Assembly: GCF_001570545.1 (NCBI RefSeq)
Contig: NZ_BBXD01000023.1
Span: 1-64,000 of the forward strand
Direction: 5' to 3'
Source: Herbidospora mongoliensis
GTDB lineage: Bacteria; Actinomycetota; Actinomycetes; Streptosporangiales; Streptosporangiaceae
DNA: 64,000 nt
A program made the position numbers and the translations under genes. Shown one piece after another: positions 34,463 through 43,211 of the stretch. Each line of letters starts with the position of its first letter. Within the stretch, counting starts at the first letter, position 1. Below the pieces are notes generated by a model that saw only the letters and a list, made by a program, of their open reading frames with translations, was not told the origin of the DNA and searched no databases.

Positions 34463-34774
34463 GTGATCCGTGGCCCTGTCCCGATCCCACCCGCGCTGCC
34501 GGCCGCCGTCATGGTGCTGCTCGCCGCGCTCTGGGGGCTTTCCGTGTATGCGGGCTGGGGGCTGGAGGCGTTCTGCGCCGGCGGTGAGCCGCCCGAGGAA
34601 TGTGCCGGCCGCATGACCCTCGTGATCGCCGTCTCCTCACTCTTCGCGGTCGTCGCCACCGTGCTCACGATCGGCGCGTGGCTGACATGGCGCGCCCGTC
34701 TTCTCGTGTACGCAATCGCCGCATGGATGGGCGCGGAAGGCGTACTATTCGTCGGAGGTATGGTCGCGCAGTAA
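34463..34774 (+). CDS. small membrane protein of unknown function
   Basis: A 103-residue protein with three predicted membrane helices: ALPAAVMVLLAALWGLSVYA, LVIAVSSLFAVVATVLTIGA and LLVYAIAAWMGAEGVLFVGG. Two cysteines (FCAGGEPPEECAG) lie in the loop after the first helix, likely extracellular, and could form a disulfide. The GTG at 34463 has GGTAGGG upstream; an in-frame GTG at 34436 adds nine residues without a site. It is divergent from helD. Confidence 0.75.
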   Translation: MIRGPVPIPPALPAAVMVLLAALWGLSVYAGWGLEAFCAGGEPPEECAGRMTLVIAVSSLFAVVATVLTIGAWLTWRARLLVYAIAAWMGAEGVLFVGGMVAQ

Positions 34775-34983
34775 TCTCGCGAATACCCTCCGAAGTCTTA
34801 ATCAATCGGTATGGGAAAAGCCTAAGAAAAGCGCGGCAAATCAGGTGATTGCCCAGGACAATGGGGGTATGCCCGAACCTGGGCGTTGATGCCATCTTTG
34901 GCTGTGGGGGCCAAGGCGCGAGGGGGTGATGCGGTTGTCTCGGGCCGACGGAATTTCGTGGACTTAAGTATGTTTTCTATGTA
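34775..34983 (+). other. structured intergenic region, candidate small RNA or long 3' UTR
   Basis: About 210 bp lie between the small membrane gene and a perfect terminator. GCCCAGG (34851-34857) pairs with CCTGGGC (34878-34884) and encloses a smaller GGG/CCC hairpin. No coding region is evident. The region could be a long 3' UTR of the gene ending at 34774 or an independent small RNA ending at the terminator. I recognise no known riboswitch motif. Confidence 0.3.
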
Positions 34984-35020
34984 GACCCGGCGGGAGTTGT
35001 CCCGCCGGGTCTTTTATTTA
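34984..35020 (+). terminator. strong intrinsic terminator
   Basis: A perfect 12-bp stem GACCCGGCGGGA (34984-34995) / 35000-35011, loop GTTG, is followed by TTTTATTTA on the plus strand. It ends whatever plus-strand transcript crosses 34775-34983 and abuts the stop of the minus-strand XPB gene. Confidence 0.92.
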
Positions 35021-35022
35021 TG

Positions 35023-36663
35023 TCAGGTGAGGATGTCGTCGGCGTCGATGATCTGGTACGCGTAGCCCTGTTCGGCGAGGAAGCGCTGCCGATGGGCGGC
35101 GAAGTCCTGGTCGACGGTGTCGCGGCTGACCACCGAGTAGAAACGGGCGCCCCCGCCGTCGGCCTTGGGCCGCAGCACCCGGCCGAGCCGCTGCGCCTCT
35201 TCCTGGCGTGAACCGAAGGTGCCGGACACCTGGATGGCGACCGCGGCCTCCGGCAGGTCGATGGAGAAGTTCGCCACCTTCGACACGACGAGAACCTGAA
35301 GTTCTTTGTCGCGGAACGCCTGGAACAGCCGCTCGCGCTCCTTCACCTTGGTCTCGCCCTTGATGACCGGCGCGTTCAGGTGTTCGCCGAGTTCGTCGAG
35401 CTGGTCGATGTACTGCCCGATGACCAGAACCTGTTCTCCGGCGTGCTTTTTCACCAATGCCTCGGTGACGCGCACCTTCGACGGCGTGGTGGCGGCGAAT
35501 CGATAGCGCTCGTCGGTGTCGGCCATCGCGTAGGTGAGCCGTTCGTCGTCACGCAGCGTCACCCGGACCTCGACGCAGTCGGCCGGGGCGATGTAGCCCT
35601 GGTTCTCCATCTCCTTCCAGGGCGCGTCGTAGCGCTTCGGGCCGATGAGGGAGAACACGTCGCCCTCGCGGCCGTCTTCGCGTACCAGCGTGGCCGTCAG
35701 GCCCACCCGGCGGCGGGCCTGGAGGTCGGCGGTCATCCGGAAGATGGGGGCGGGCAGGAGGTGGACCTCGTCGTACACGACCAGACCCCAGTCGCGGGCG
35801 TCGAACAGCTCGAGATGGCGGTAGACGCCGCCGCGCTTGGCGGTCATCACCTGGTAGGTCGCGATGGTGACCGGGCGGATCTCCTTCTTGGTCCCGGTGT
35901 ATTCGCCGATCTCGTCTTCGGTCAGGCTCGTGCGCTTCATGAGCTCGGTCTTCCACTGGTGCACGCTGACCGTGTTGGTGACCAGGATCAGCGTGGTCGC
36001 CTGCGCGTGGGCCATGGCCGCCGCGCCGACGATGGTCTTGCCGGCGCCGCAGGGCAGCACGACCACGCCGGAGCCGCCGTACCAGAACGCGTCGGCGGCC
36101 TCCTTCTGGTAGGGCCGCAGCGTCCAGCCCTCTTCGGTCAGGGCGATCGGGTGGGCCTCGCCGTCGACGTAGCCGGCCATGTCTTCCGCGGGCCAGCCGA
36201 GCTTCAGCAGCAGCTGCTTGATGTTGCCGCGCTCGCTCGGGTGGACGGCCACCGTGTCGGCGTCGAGGCGCTCGCCGATCATCGGCTGCACCTTCTTGGC
36301 GCGCAGCACCTCTTCGAGCACGGCCCGGTCGGTGCTGGTCAGCGCGAGCCCGTGGACGGGGTGCTTCTCCAGCCGCAGCCGCCCGTAGCGGGCCATCGTC
36401 TCGGCGACGTCGACCAGCAGCGCGTGGGGCACCGGGTAGCGGCTGAAGCCGATCAGCGCGTCTATGACCTGCTCGGCGTCGTGCCCGGCGGCCCGCGCGT
36501 TCCAGAGGGCCAGCGGGGTGATGCGGTAGGTGTGGACGTGTTCGGGCGCGCGCTCGAGCTCGGCGAACGGCGCGATGGCCCGACGGCACTCGTCGGCGCG
36601 CTCGTGGTCGACTTCCAGCAGCAGGGTCTTGTCGGACTGGACGATGAGCGGCCCGTCGTTCAC
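35023..36663 (-). CDS. XPB-type DNA repair helicase
   Basis: A 546-residue superfamily 2 helicase of the bacterial XPB group. The N-terminal damage-recognition-like domain precedes helicase motifs: LPCGAGKTIVGAAAM (Walker A), VVYDEVHLLPA (motif II, DEVH), RRVGLTATLVREDG (motif III and the RED motif as RED/G) and QRLGRVLRPKADGG (motif VI). XPB unwinds DNA in nucleotide excision repair or transcription in eukaryotes and archaea; its bacterial role is less clear. The GTG start follows AGGGGG. The gene starts 16 bases after the end of the Helicase_C_3/WYL gene, so the two form a unit. Confidence 0.95.
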   Translation of the reverse strand: MNDGPLIVQSDKTLLLEVDHERADECRRAIAPFAELERAPEHVHTYRITPLALWNARAAGHDAEQVIDALIGFSRYPVPHALLVDVAETMARYGRLRLEKHPVHGLALTSTDRAVLEEVLRAKKVQPMIGERLDADTVAVHPSERGNIKQLLLKLGWPAEDMAGYVDGEAHPIALTEEGWTLRPYQKEAADAFWYGGSGVVVLPCGAGKTIVGAAAMAHAQATTLILVTNTVSVHQWKTELMKRTSLTEDEIGEYTGTKKEIRPVTIATYQVMTAKRGGVYRHLELFDARDWGLVVYDEVHLLPAPIFRMTADLQARRRVGLTATLVREDGREGDVFSLIGPKRYDAPWKEMENQGYIAPADCVEVRVTLRDDERLTYAMADTDERYRFAATTPSKVRVTEALVKKHAGEQVLVIGQYIDQLDELGEHLNAPVIKGETKVKERERLFQAFRDKELQVLVVSKVANFSIDLPEAAVAIQVSGTFGSRQEEAQRLGRVLRPKADGGGARFYSVVSRDTVDQDFAAHRQRFLAEQGYAYQIIDADDILT

Positions 36664-36679
36664 GGGTGGAGCCCCCTAA

Positions 36680-38950
36680 TCAGTTGACGTCGGCGACGCC
36701 GGTGATCCGGTGGAGAACGAAACGGTGGATGGCCGCCCTCGTCTCGTCGTACGCCGTCAGGTAGCCACCCTCTATCCTCGCCGGTTCGAGGATCCGGCTC
36801 GTGGCCTGACCTTGTGAGTCTAGGTAACCGATCCAAACCCGGGAGCCCTGCCGGATGGCGTCCTGGAGCGCCGAGATGGTCGCCGTCGCCGGGGTGCGGG
36901 GGAGCGCGCCGCCCGGTTCGCCCAGCGGCGTGGGCCGCGACAGCAGCGCGGCGTCACCGGCCCGCAGCGCCCGGATCGCCGCCGTGACCACCTCGGCCTC
37001 GGGCGCGAACAGCCCGTTGACCTGCCGCGCGGGCGGGGTCTCGGTACGCCGGGCGTCCGCCCGGGTGATCAGCACGTCTCCTTCGAGCGACTCGGCCACC
37101 GGGGCGTAGCCCATCGCGCGCAGCGAGTCGAGCATGGTCGCCCGCGACGCCTTGGACACCAGCACGGTCGGCGCCAGCCGCCGCATCCGCAGCACCCCGG
37201 CCCGCCGGTCGGCCAGCAACTCGTCGAGCACCGCCGGGTCGTCGCACCTCAGGTAGGCCGACGCCGACCCGACCCGCAGCCGCCCGTGCCGCCGGGCCAC
37301 GTCGGACACCAGGTAGGCCAGCGGCTGCGGCACCGGCGTGGCCGAGTGGCGGGCCAGCATCGCCAGGACCTCCTCGGCGCTCTGCCCGGCGTCGAGGACC
37401 CGCCGGATCGAGCTCTCGGCGAACCGGTAGACGGTCGCGCCGCCCTTCGACTCGATGTCGGCCGCCATCCCCAGCCACCGGTCGAGCTCGCCGGTCAGCG
37501 GCCCGGGGGCGACGGCGGTGAGGTCGGCCTGCAGCACGACGTGGTCGACCGGTTCGGGCAGCAGCGGCGCGAGCAGCCCGGCCGCCTTGACGCCGGTGAG
37601 CACCGCCCGGCCGTGGGGCGACATGACGCCGAGCCCGGTCAGGCCGATGATCTCGGCCTCGCGCAGCGCGAACTCGGTCATCCGCGCCAGGTGGGCCCCT
37701 CTGCGGCGGGGGCGTTCCCAGGTGAGCCGGGCCAGCACCGACTCCTGCGAAGGCGCGAGATCGGTCGCGGCGACGACGGACAGGACCCGGCGGCGGATCT
37801 CGGCGGCGGCGCCGCGGCGCAGGTCGGGGTGGAGCACGTTGAGCAGCCGATCGCGGTCGTCGCGGGCACCGGCGAGACCGGGCACCCGGTCGAGGGTCAG
37901 CCAGGCCCGCGCGACGGTCTCCCAGCGGTCTTCGGTCTGCCGGGCCCGCCAGGCGTCGTAGGCGGGGGTGGGCAGCCACTCGGCGTCGGCCGGGCCGCCG
38001 GTCGCGACCAGCCCGGCGGCGTGGGCGACCTCGATGACCAGCGCGGCCGACCATTCGGGCACGTCGAGCTGCTGGGCCGCGCGCCGCAGGTCGCGGATCG
38101 CCAGCCCGCCCGTGCGCAGCACGCCCGGCGCGTCGACGCTCCAGATCTCGCAGAGCTCCTCGACGGCCCGGACGAAGCTGAAGGCCTGTCCGGCTGCGGT
38201 GCGGGCGGCCAGGCCGGCGCGGCGGGTGGCCCCCACCAGCGGCGGCGGGACCGGTGACAGGTCGCGGTGGAGGCGGTCGTGGCGGAGCACCAGCCCGACC
38301 TCGCGCGGCAGGGTCACGGTGTCGTCGCCGATCGCGCCGAGCAGGCCCCGGGCCAGCAGCTGCTCGATGGGCGACTGGGCGGTCTCGACCGAGATCTCGC
38401 GCCGCGCGTTGGGCACCCGCCCGGACGGCGGTCCCCAGGCCAGTTCGTCGAGCGCGGCGCGGGCCTGCGGCCCCACCTGGTCGAGCAGCTTGCGCACCGA
38501 TCGGGGGTTCGCCAGCTTGACGGCCACCGGTTGATCGTTGCGGAACACGTGGGCGGCGGGCTGGCCGAGCCCGGCGGGCGGGTCGAGCGCCTCTTTCACG
38601 CCGGGGGCGAGCCCGCGCGCGTCGTCGGCCAGCGCCATCTCGGTCAGCACGGCCAGCGCCCGGTCGATCGCCTCGTCGGTGCCGGGGGCGTCGTTCGTGG
38701 CCCGATGGATGGCTTTGGACAGTTCAGCGGGAGGGAAGACCACCAGGGTCTCGGCCACCGCGAGGGTGAATCCGTCGAGCCGGTCGAGGGCCCGGCCGAT
38801 CGCGGAGGGGGTTCCGGCTCTTGCCGCCAAACCCGGAACATTCGCCGGAACCGGAGTTATCAGCTCAGGTCGGGACATGGCGAGGACGCGCAGTTGCTCG
38901 TCGCTCCGGCTGCGCAGCCACTCAGTGAACCCCTCGCTCATCCTTTCCAT
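36680..38950 (-). CDS. helicase-associated (Helicase_C_3) protein with C-terminal WYL domain
   Basis: A large protein of about 756 residues found next to XPB genes in actinobacteria. The N-terminus (GFTEWLRSRSDEQLRVLAMS RP) resembles winged-helix-like segments. The middle (EPVDHVVLQADLTAVAPGPL, then RWLGMAADIESKGGATVYRF) matches the Helicase_C_3 pattern. The last ~60 residues (SRVWIGYLDSQGQATSRILE) form a WYL domain, a ligand- or nucleic-acid-sensing fold in bacterial regulators. No ATPase motif is seen, so it may be an accessory or regulatory subunit of XPB. The start is uncertain: ATGs at 38965, 38950 and 38941 all lack a clear ribosome site. Confidence 0.85.
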   Translation of the reverse strand: MERMSEGFTEWLRSRSDEQLRVLAMSRPELITPVPANVPGLAARAGTPSAIGRALDRLDGFTLAVAETLVVFPPAELSKAIHRATNDAPGTDEAIDRALAVLTEMALADDARGLAPGVKEALDPPAGLGQPAAHVFRNDQPVAVKLANPRSVRKLLDQVGPQARAALDELAWGPPSGRVPNARREISVETAQSPIEQLLARGLLGAIGDDTVTLPREVGLVLRHDRLHRDLSPVPPPLVGATRRAGLAARTAAGQAFSFVRAVEELCEIWSVDAPGVLRTGGLAIRDLRRAAQQLDVPEWSAALVIEVAHAAGLVATGGPADAEWLPTPAYDAWRARQTEDRWETVARAWLTLDRVPGLAGARDDRDRLLNVLHPDLRRGAAAEIRRRVLSVVAATDLAPSQESVLARLTWERPRRRGAHLARMTEFALREAEIIGLTGLGVMSPHGRAVLTGVKAAGLLAPLLPEPVDHVVLQADLTAVAPGPLTGELDRWLGMAADIESKGGATVYRFAESSIRRVLDAGQSAEEVLAMLARHSATPVPQPLAYLVSDVARRHGRLRVGSASAYLRCDDPAVLDELLADRRAGVLRMRRLAPTVLVSKASRATMLDSLRAMGYAPVAESLEGDVLITRADARRTETPPARQVNGLFAPEAEVVTAAIRALRAGDAALLSRPTPLGEPGGALPRTPATATISALQDAIRQGSRVWIGYLDSQGQATSRILEPARIEGGYLTAYDETRAAIHRFVLHRITGVADVN

Positions 38951-38994
38951 CGTAGGAGCATGCATGGAGTGCCCCGCTGGGGCACTATGACTGA

Positions 38995-39879
38995 GTGATC
39001 GAGCGAGCCGACCAGCTCGTGCTGGATTTCGTGAGCCGGGTGGCCGACGCCGCCCACGGCCGTATGCGCCCAGAGGAACGCCTCGACTACGTCAGGCGGG
39101 TGCGAGAACGGGTTGACCAGGAACGCAACGGTGACGAGAACCCCAAATCGGTCGCCCGTCTCCTGACCCGGTTCGGTACCCCGCAGGACATGGTCGAGCG
39201 CGAGGTCCGCCGCCTGCGCGGCGAACCCCCGCTGGAGCCCCCGCATCAGCAGACCCGACCGATGAGCGCCCTGCGACGATCAACCCTGCCGCCACCGGCC
39301 CGCCCGGGATCAGGCCCGTCCAGATCAGGCCCGCCGGGATCAGGCCTGTCCAGATCAGGCCCGCCGGGATCGGACGAGCGATCGGCGCTGCCCGAGTCGA
39401 TCGCGATCACCCCCGGCCGTCGCGTGTGGAAGGCGGGCGCGCAGAGGGGCCGCCTCGTGCCGCAGTGGCGACGGCGCCCCACGCCCGACGCCTGGTCGAT
39501 TCTGCACGGTCATCGCCGGGAGACCGCCGCGATGGGCCTGCTGGCGCTGGCCGCGCTGCTGGTGCCGATCGGCTTCCCGGCGGTGATGATCTTCCCGGTG
39601 CCCGGGATCGTCTGGGCGATCGGCGCGGTCGTCACCCTGTCGTGTCAGGGCTGGGGCATGCCCGACCGGCTGGCCGGACTGGGGCTGCCCGCGCTGGCCT
39701 GGATCTTCGGCGGCGGGATCCTCGCGCTCAGCGGCCCGGAACGTTCCTCCGTCGACGCGTTGCTAGCGCGCTTCAACGAGGTCGCCGGCGTCGCGTTCAT
39801 CATCGGCACCGCCGCCGGCCTCATCTGGCTGCTCTATCGCCTCTTCGATCCACCCGTCTCCACCCACGCACGGCGGTAG
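38995..39879 (+). CDS. HAAS-domain membrane protein
   Basis: A 294-residue protein. Residues ~1-75 (DAAHGRMRPEERLDYVRRVR, then TRFGTPQDMVEREVRRLRG) look like a HAAS/DUF1700-type helical signalling domain. A Pro/Ser/Gly linker (residues ~98-128) carries a ten-residue repeat, then about four membrane helices follow (AAMGLLALAALLVPIGFPAV onward). It starts with GTG; TATGAC at 38986-38991 could be a -10 box giving almost leaderless mRNA. Its last 117 bases overlap the convergent TetR gene. Function is unknown. Confidence 0.8.
   Translation: MIERADQLVLDFVSRVADAAHGRMRPEERLDYVRRVRERVDQERNGDENPKSVARLLTRFGTPQDMVEREVRRLRGEPPLEPPHQQTRPMSALRRSTLPPPARPGSGPSRSGPPGSGLSRSGPPGSDERSALPESIAITPGRRVWKAGAQRGRLVPQWRRRPTPDAWSILHGHRRETAAMGLLALAALLVPIGFPAVMIFPVPGIVWAIGAVVTLSCQGWGMPDRLAGLGLPALAWIFGGGILALSGPERSSVDALLARFNEVAGVAFIIGTAAGLIWLLYRLFDPPVSTHARR
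39301..39373 (+). repeat. 30-bp in-frame tandem repeat
   Basis: Two full 30-bp units (39301-39330, 39331-39360) and a partial third encode RPGSGPSRSG, PPGSGLSRSG and PPGSDER. Each unit itself contains GATCAGGCC twice. The array sits in the linker of the HAAS protein and is likely prone to length change. Confidence 0.8.
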
Positions 39880-40440
39880 CAGGCCGAGCGCCAGCCTGAT
39901 CCACGCCGCGACGAACCGCTCGACGCCGACCCGGCCGGGCGGCTCGCCGGCGGTGTCCTCGATCAGCCGATAGTGGATGATCGCGCCGCCCAGCACCGAG
40001 CTCACCCCGGCCCAGTCGACCTGGGCGTCGAAGTATTCGGGCTGTTCGTCGAACCAGATCCGCAAAGCGTCGAACATGGGCTGCAGCAGACCCGCCCGGA
40101 CCACCGCGACCAGGTCGGGGAACTGGGACAGATCGCGGAAGAAGACCTGCGCGAGCAGGCGTTCCTCGCGCATCTTCGCCAGGCCCGCGTGGCACATCGC
40201 GGCCAGCCGGACCTCTATCGGGTCGGTCGGCGCGACGTCGAGCGTTATCTCGTTCCGCGACGCCCGGTCGGCGACGGCGGCCGCGAGGACCTCGTATTTG
40301 GACTTGAAATGCCGGTAGAGGCCCCCTGCGCCGGGGGAAAGACCGGCGGCGGCCTCGATCTCGGCCACCGAAGTCGCGTTGTAGCCGCGCTCGGCGAACA
40401 GCCGAAGCGCCGCCTCGATGATGCGACCCCGTGTGCTCAT
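39763..40440 (-). CDS. TetR-family transcriptional regulator
   Basis: A 225-residue repressor. The HTH is TRGRIIEAALRLFAERGYNA, TSVAEIEAAAGLSPGAGGLY, RHFKSKYEVL (residues 3-52). The ligand domain has RLLAQVFFRDLSQFPDLVAV. The ATG at 40440 has GGGAGG 6 bases upstream. The chain seems to run about 40 residues beyond the usual family end, and that tail (GGDGWIEEAIEQPDEAGGGA...) is encoded opposite the last membrane helix of the HAAS protein, giving a 117-bp convergent overlap. The divergent HAD gene at 40532 is a possible target. Confidence 0.88.
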   Translation of the reverse strand: MSTRGRIIEAALRLFAERGYNATSVAEIEAAAGLSPGAGGLYRHFKSKYEVLAAAVADRASRNEITLDVAPTDPIEVRLAAMCHAGLAKMREERLLAQVFFRDLSQFPDLVAVVRAGLLQPMFDALRIWFDEQPEYFDAQVDWAGVSSVLGGAIIHYRLIEDTAGEPPGRVGVERFVAAWIRLALGLLPPCVGGDGWIEEAIEQPDEAGGGADDERDAGDLVEAR

Positions 40441-40531
40441 CTGTACCTCCCGCGAGGGACAGCGTAGACCGCCCCGCCCCCAAAACAAGATCCACTTCGC
40501 GGCGGATCGTGTGCTTTGGCATCCTTGATCC

Positions 40532-41155
40532 GTGCACAACATGGGGATTCACGTCGGTTTCGACCTTGACCTGACACTCGCCGACACACGCGCGGCCATC
40601 GCCGCCGTCTACGAGGCGATGCTGCCTTCCCTCGACACCCCCATCGACGTCGCCGTCGCGGTGTCGCGCATCGGCTGGCCGCTGGAAGATGAGCTGGCCC
40701 AGTGGCTGCCGGCCGACGAGATCCCGGCCGCCGTCGCGCTCTACCGCTCCCTCTATCCGGCCATCGCGCTGCCCGCCACGACCGCCATGCCCGGCGCCCA
40801 CGAGGCCCTGGCCGCCGTACGCCATGCCGGTGGCCGGGTCATCGTGGTCACCGGGAAGAACCCGCGCGACGCCCGCCGTACCGTCGACGCCCTGGGTCTC
40901 GACGTCGACGAGATCGCCGGATCGGTCTTCGGGGCCGACAAGGGCGCCGCCATCGCCGCCTTCGGCGCCGGGGTCTACGTGGGCGACCACGTGGCCGACA
41001 TCGAGGCCGCACGGGCGGGCGGGGCGATCAGCGTGGCGGTCGCGACGGGCGGCTGCACCCCCGCGCAACTGGCCGGGCAAGGTGCTGACGTGGTGCTTCG
41101 CGACCTCACCGAGTTCGTCTCCTGGTACACCACCCGGACGTCGATTCTCGCGTAA
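40532..41155 (+). CDS. HAD-family hydrolase
   Basis: A 207-residue phosphatase-like protein. Motif I is GFDLDLTLADT (D11 nucleophile, D13), motif II VIVVTGKNP, motif III K in GADKGAA and motif IV YVGDHVADIEAA. The small alpha-helical cap between residues ~20 and 80 fits phosphoglycolate-phosphatase-like enzymes. Substrate is unknown. GTG start with no ribosome site, probably leaderless or near-leaderless. It is 90 bp upstream of the cold-shock-domain gene on the same strand. Confidence 0.9.
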   Translation: MHNMGIHVGFDLDLTLADTRAAIAAVYEAMLPSLDTPIDVAVAVSRIGWPLEDELAQWLPADEIPAAVALYRSLYPAIALPATTAMPGAHEALAAVRHAGGRVIVVTGKNPRDARRTVDALGLDVDEIAGSVFGADKGAAIAAFGAGVYVGDHVADIEAARAGGAISVAVATGGCTPAQLAGQGADVVLRDLTEFVSWYTTRTSILA

Positions 41156-41245
41156 TTTGACGGGCTTTCGGCGGTCATCCGGTAGCCCAAGTGGGCATAA
41201 CCTACATCCATTCCCTTCCACGACAGTTTGAACGAGGTCACTCCT

Positions 41246-41647
41246 GTGCCCAGCGGCAAGGTCAAGTGGTACGACGAAGCCAAAGGTTTCGGTTTCCTCA
41301 CCCGCGACGACGGTGGTGAGGTCTTCGTGCATTCATCCGCACTGCCCAAAGGCGTGGAAGCCCTCAAGCCCGGGCAGAAAGTCGAGTTCGGAGTCGCCGA
41401 AGGGCGGCGCGGTCAGCAGGCGCTGTCGGTGCGGGTGCTGGAGCAACCCCCGACCCTGGCCAAGGCGCCGCGTCCGAAGGGGAAGCGTAAAAAGCCCGAC
41501 GAAATGGTTGTCATCGTCGAAGACCTCATCAAGCTGCTCGACGAACTGTCGACCTCGTCGTACCAGAAGGGCAAACTCCCCGAGCCTGTCGCCGCCAAGA
41601 AGGTCGCCGTTGTCATTCGCGCTATTGCGGATGACATCGACGGATAA
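41246..41647 (+). CDS. cold-shock-domain protein with a C-terminal extension
   Basis: A 133-residue protein. Residues 1-66 form a cold-shock domain with RNP1 KGFGFL and RNP2 VFVHSSAL. A basic linker (KAPRPKGKRKK) leads to a ~55-residue helical domain (VVIVEDLIKLLDELSTSSYQ onward) absent from ordinary CspA proteins. This two-part architecture is conserved in actinobacteria. The GTG at 41246 has GAGG 8 bases upstream; an earlier in-frame start at 41228 is less likely. It converges with the MFS gene with 6 bp between stops. Confidence 0.92.
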   Translation: MPSGKVKWYDEAKGFGFLTRDDGGEVFVHSSALPKGVEALKPGQKVEFGVAEGRRGQQALSVRVLEQPPTLAKAPRPKGKRKKPDEMVVIVEDLIKLLDELSTSSYQKGKLPEPVAAKKVAVVIRAIADDIDG

Positions 41648-41653
41648 AAGTGG

Positions 41654-43105
41654 CTAAAAGGGATTTGTCAACGGTTTTGTATCCCCCGTTGTGGCCGGTG
41701 GCTGAGTCACCGGCCGCAAGGGAACGGTGACCGCGCTCGCCATGCTGACCCGCTTGCGCCCCCGTCGCATGACCAGGAGCCAGCCCAGGGTGAGAACCAG
41801 CGCCCCCGCCATCACCGACAGGCCCGCGGTGCCCTGCGCGAACAGCGACAGCATCAGGCCGATCAGCCCGCCGAACACCCAGGCGATCTGGAGCAGCGCC
41901 TCGACCACGCCGAAGGTCGACGACCGGACCTCCTCGCCGATCTCGCGCTGAACGATCGCGTCGAGGGCCAGTTTGCCCAGGCCCTGCGCGAACGCGCCGA
42001 TGAGGGCGACCGCGACGGCCGTCCACAGACTGAAGAAGAAGGCCGCCACGAGAGTGGTGAGCGCGGTCATCGCCAGCGTCGCCAGCACGATCAGCTGCGG
42101 CGGGTAGGCCTTCACCCACGACGCCACGGCCGCGCCGAACAGACCGCCGCCGCCGGCCGCCGCCGCGAGCAGGCCGAGCGTGATCTCCGGGCCGAGACCC
42201 GGCAGGTGCTCGTCCTGGACGAGGAACAGCAGGAAGAAGACGAGGAACCCGGCCTGGAAGCGGATCACCGCGTTGGCGCGCATCGATTCGGCCACGATCG
42301 GGCCGACGTTCAGCAGGGCGCGCACGCCCGGCGGCTTGGCGTCCTCCTCGATTTCCGGGGAGTCGACATGGCGGGGGAGCCTTATCGAGACCACCCCGGC
42401 GACCAGGAACAGCACCATCGCGACGCGCAGCACCCACTCGGCGCCCACCCAGGCCACCAGACCGGCCCCGAGACCGGCCGCGCCACCGGCCGCCACCAGC
42501 GCGAACAGGGCCACCCGGGCGTTGGCGGTGACCAGCCCTATGTCGGCGGGCAGCACGCTCGGCATCGTCGCCGCCCTGGACACGTTGTAGGCCTTCGACA
42601 GCACCAGCACCGCCAGCGCGGCGGGGAAGAGCGAGAGTGTGTCGCCGTAGACGACGCTGGAGGCCATGCCCCAGCAGAGCAGCCCGCGCGCGAACAGGGT
42701 TCCGGCGATGACGTAGCGGCGCCCCGACCGGAACCGGTCGAGCACCGGGCCCACGAAAGGGGCCACGACCGTGAACGGCACCATCGTGACCAGCAGATAG
42801 AGCGCCACCTGGCCGCGCGCCTGCCCCACCGGCATGCCGAAGAACAGCGCGCCCGCCAGCGAGACCGTGATGAACGCGTCGCCCGCGCTGTGCACCGCGG
42901 TGACCTCGATCAGCCGGCCGAGGCCGGTGCGGTCGGCGCCCTTCGCGTGGGTGAGTCTCCTGCTGGCCCGCCCGACGCCGTGCACCCCACGGCCGACACC
43001 GCGGCCGAAAGCGCTCGCGCCACGGCCGATGGACCGGCCGGTACGACCCGTCGCGGACGCCACCGCCCGGCTCGCGTCACGGACCTTGCCCCAGGCACCC
43101 GCCAC
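41654..43105 (-). CDS. MFS transporter with basic N-terminal region
   Basis: A 483-residue major facilitator. A Gly/Arg/Ser-rich cytosolic N-terminus (residues 1-60, GRGASAFGRGVGRGVHGVGR) precedes about 12 helices starting at VHSAGDAFITVSLAGALFFG. The C-terminal tail is soluble. Substrate is unknown. Start is GTG with AGAGGAG 8 bases upstream. It belongs to the conserved block with the cold-shock-domain gene (convergent) and DUF3027 gene (divergent). Confidence 0.9.
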   Translation of the reverse strand: MAGAWGKVRDASRAVASATGRTGRSIGRGASAFGRGVGRGVHGVGRASRRLTHAKGADRTGLGRLIEVTAVHSAGDAFITVSLAGALFFGMPVGQARGQVALYLLVTMVPFTVVAPFVGPVLDRFRSGRRYVIAGTLFARGLLCWGMASSVVYGDTLSLFPAALAVLVLSKAYNVSRAATMPSVLPADIGLVTANARVALFALVAAGGAAGLGAGLVAWVGAEWVLRVAMVLFLVAGVVSIRLPRHVDSPEIEEDAKPPGVRALLNVGPIVAESMRANAVIRFQAGFLVFFLLFLVQDEHLPGLGPEITLGLLAAAAGGGGLFGAAVASWVKAYPPQLIVLATLAMTALTTLVAAFFFSLWTAVAVALIGAFAQGLGKLALDAIVQREIGEEVRSSTFGVVEALLQIAWVFGGLIGLMLSLFAQGTAGLSVMAGALVLTLGWLLVMRRGRKRVSMASAVTVPLRPVTQPPATTGDTKPLTNPF

Positions 43106-43211
43106 CCCATCCGCTCCTCTCGTGTCGAATTTCCAGTCTTACCGACGCAGTCGGATGCTGTCCGCTGTCGGCGAGGGTGAAAATCGCTCCTCAGGTAGGT
43201 GAAAATGAAGT

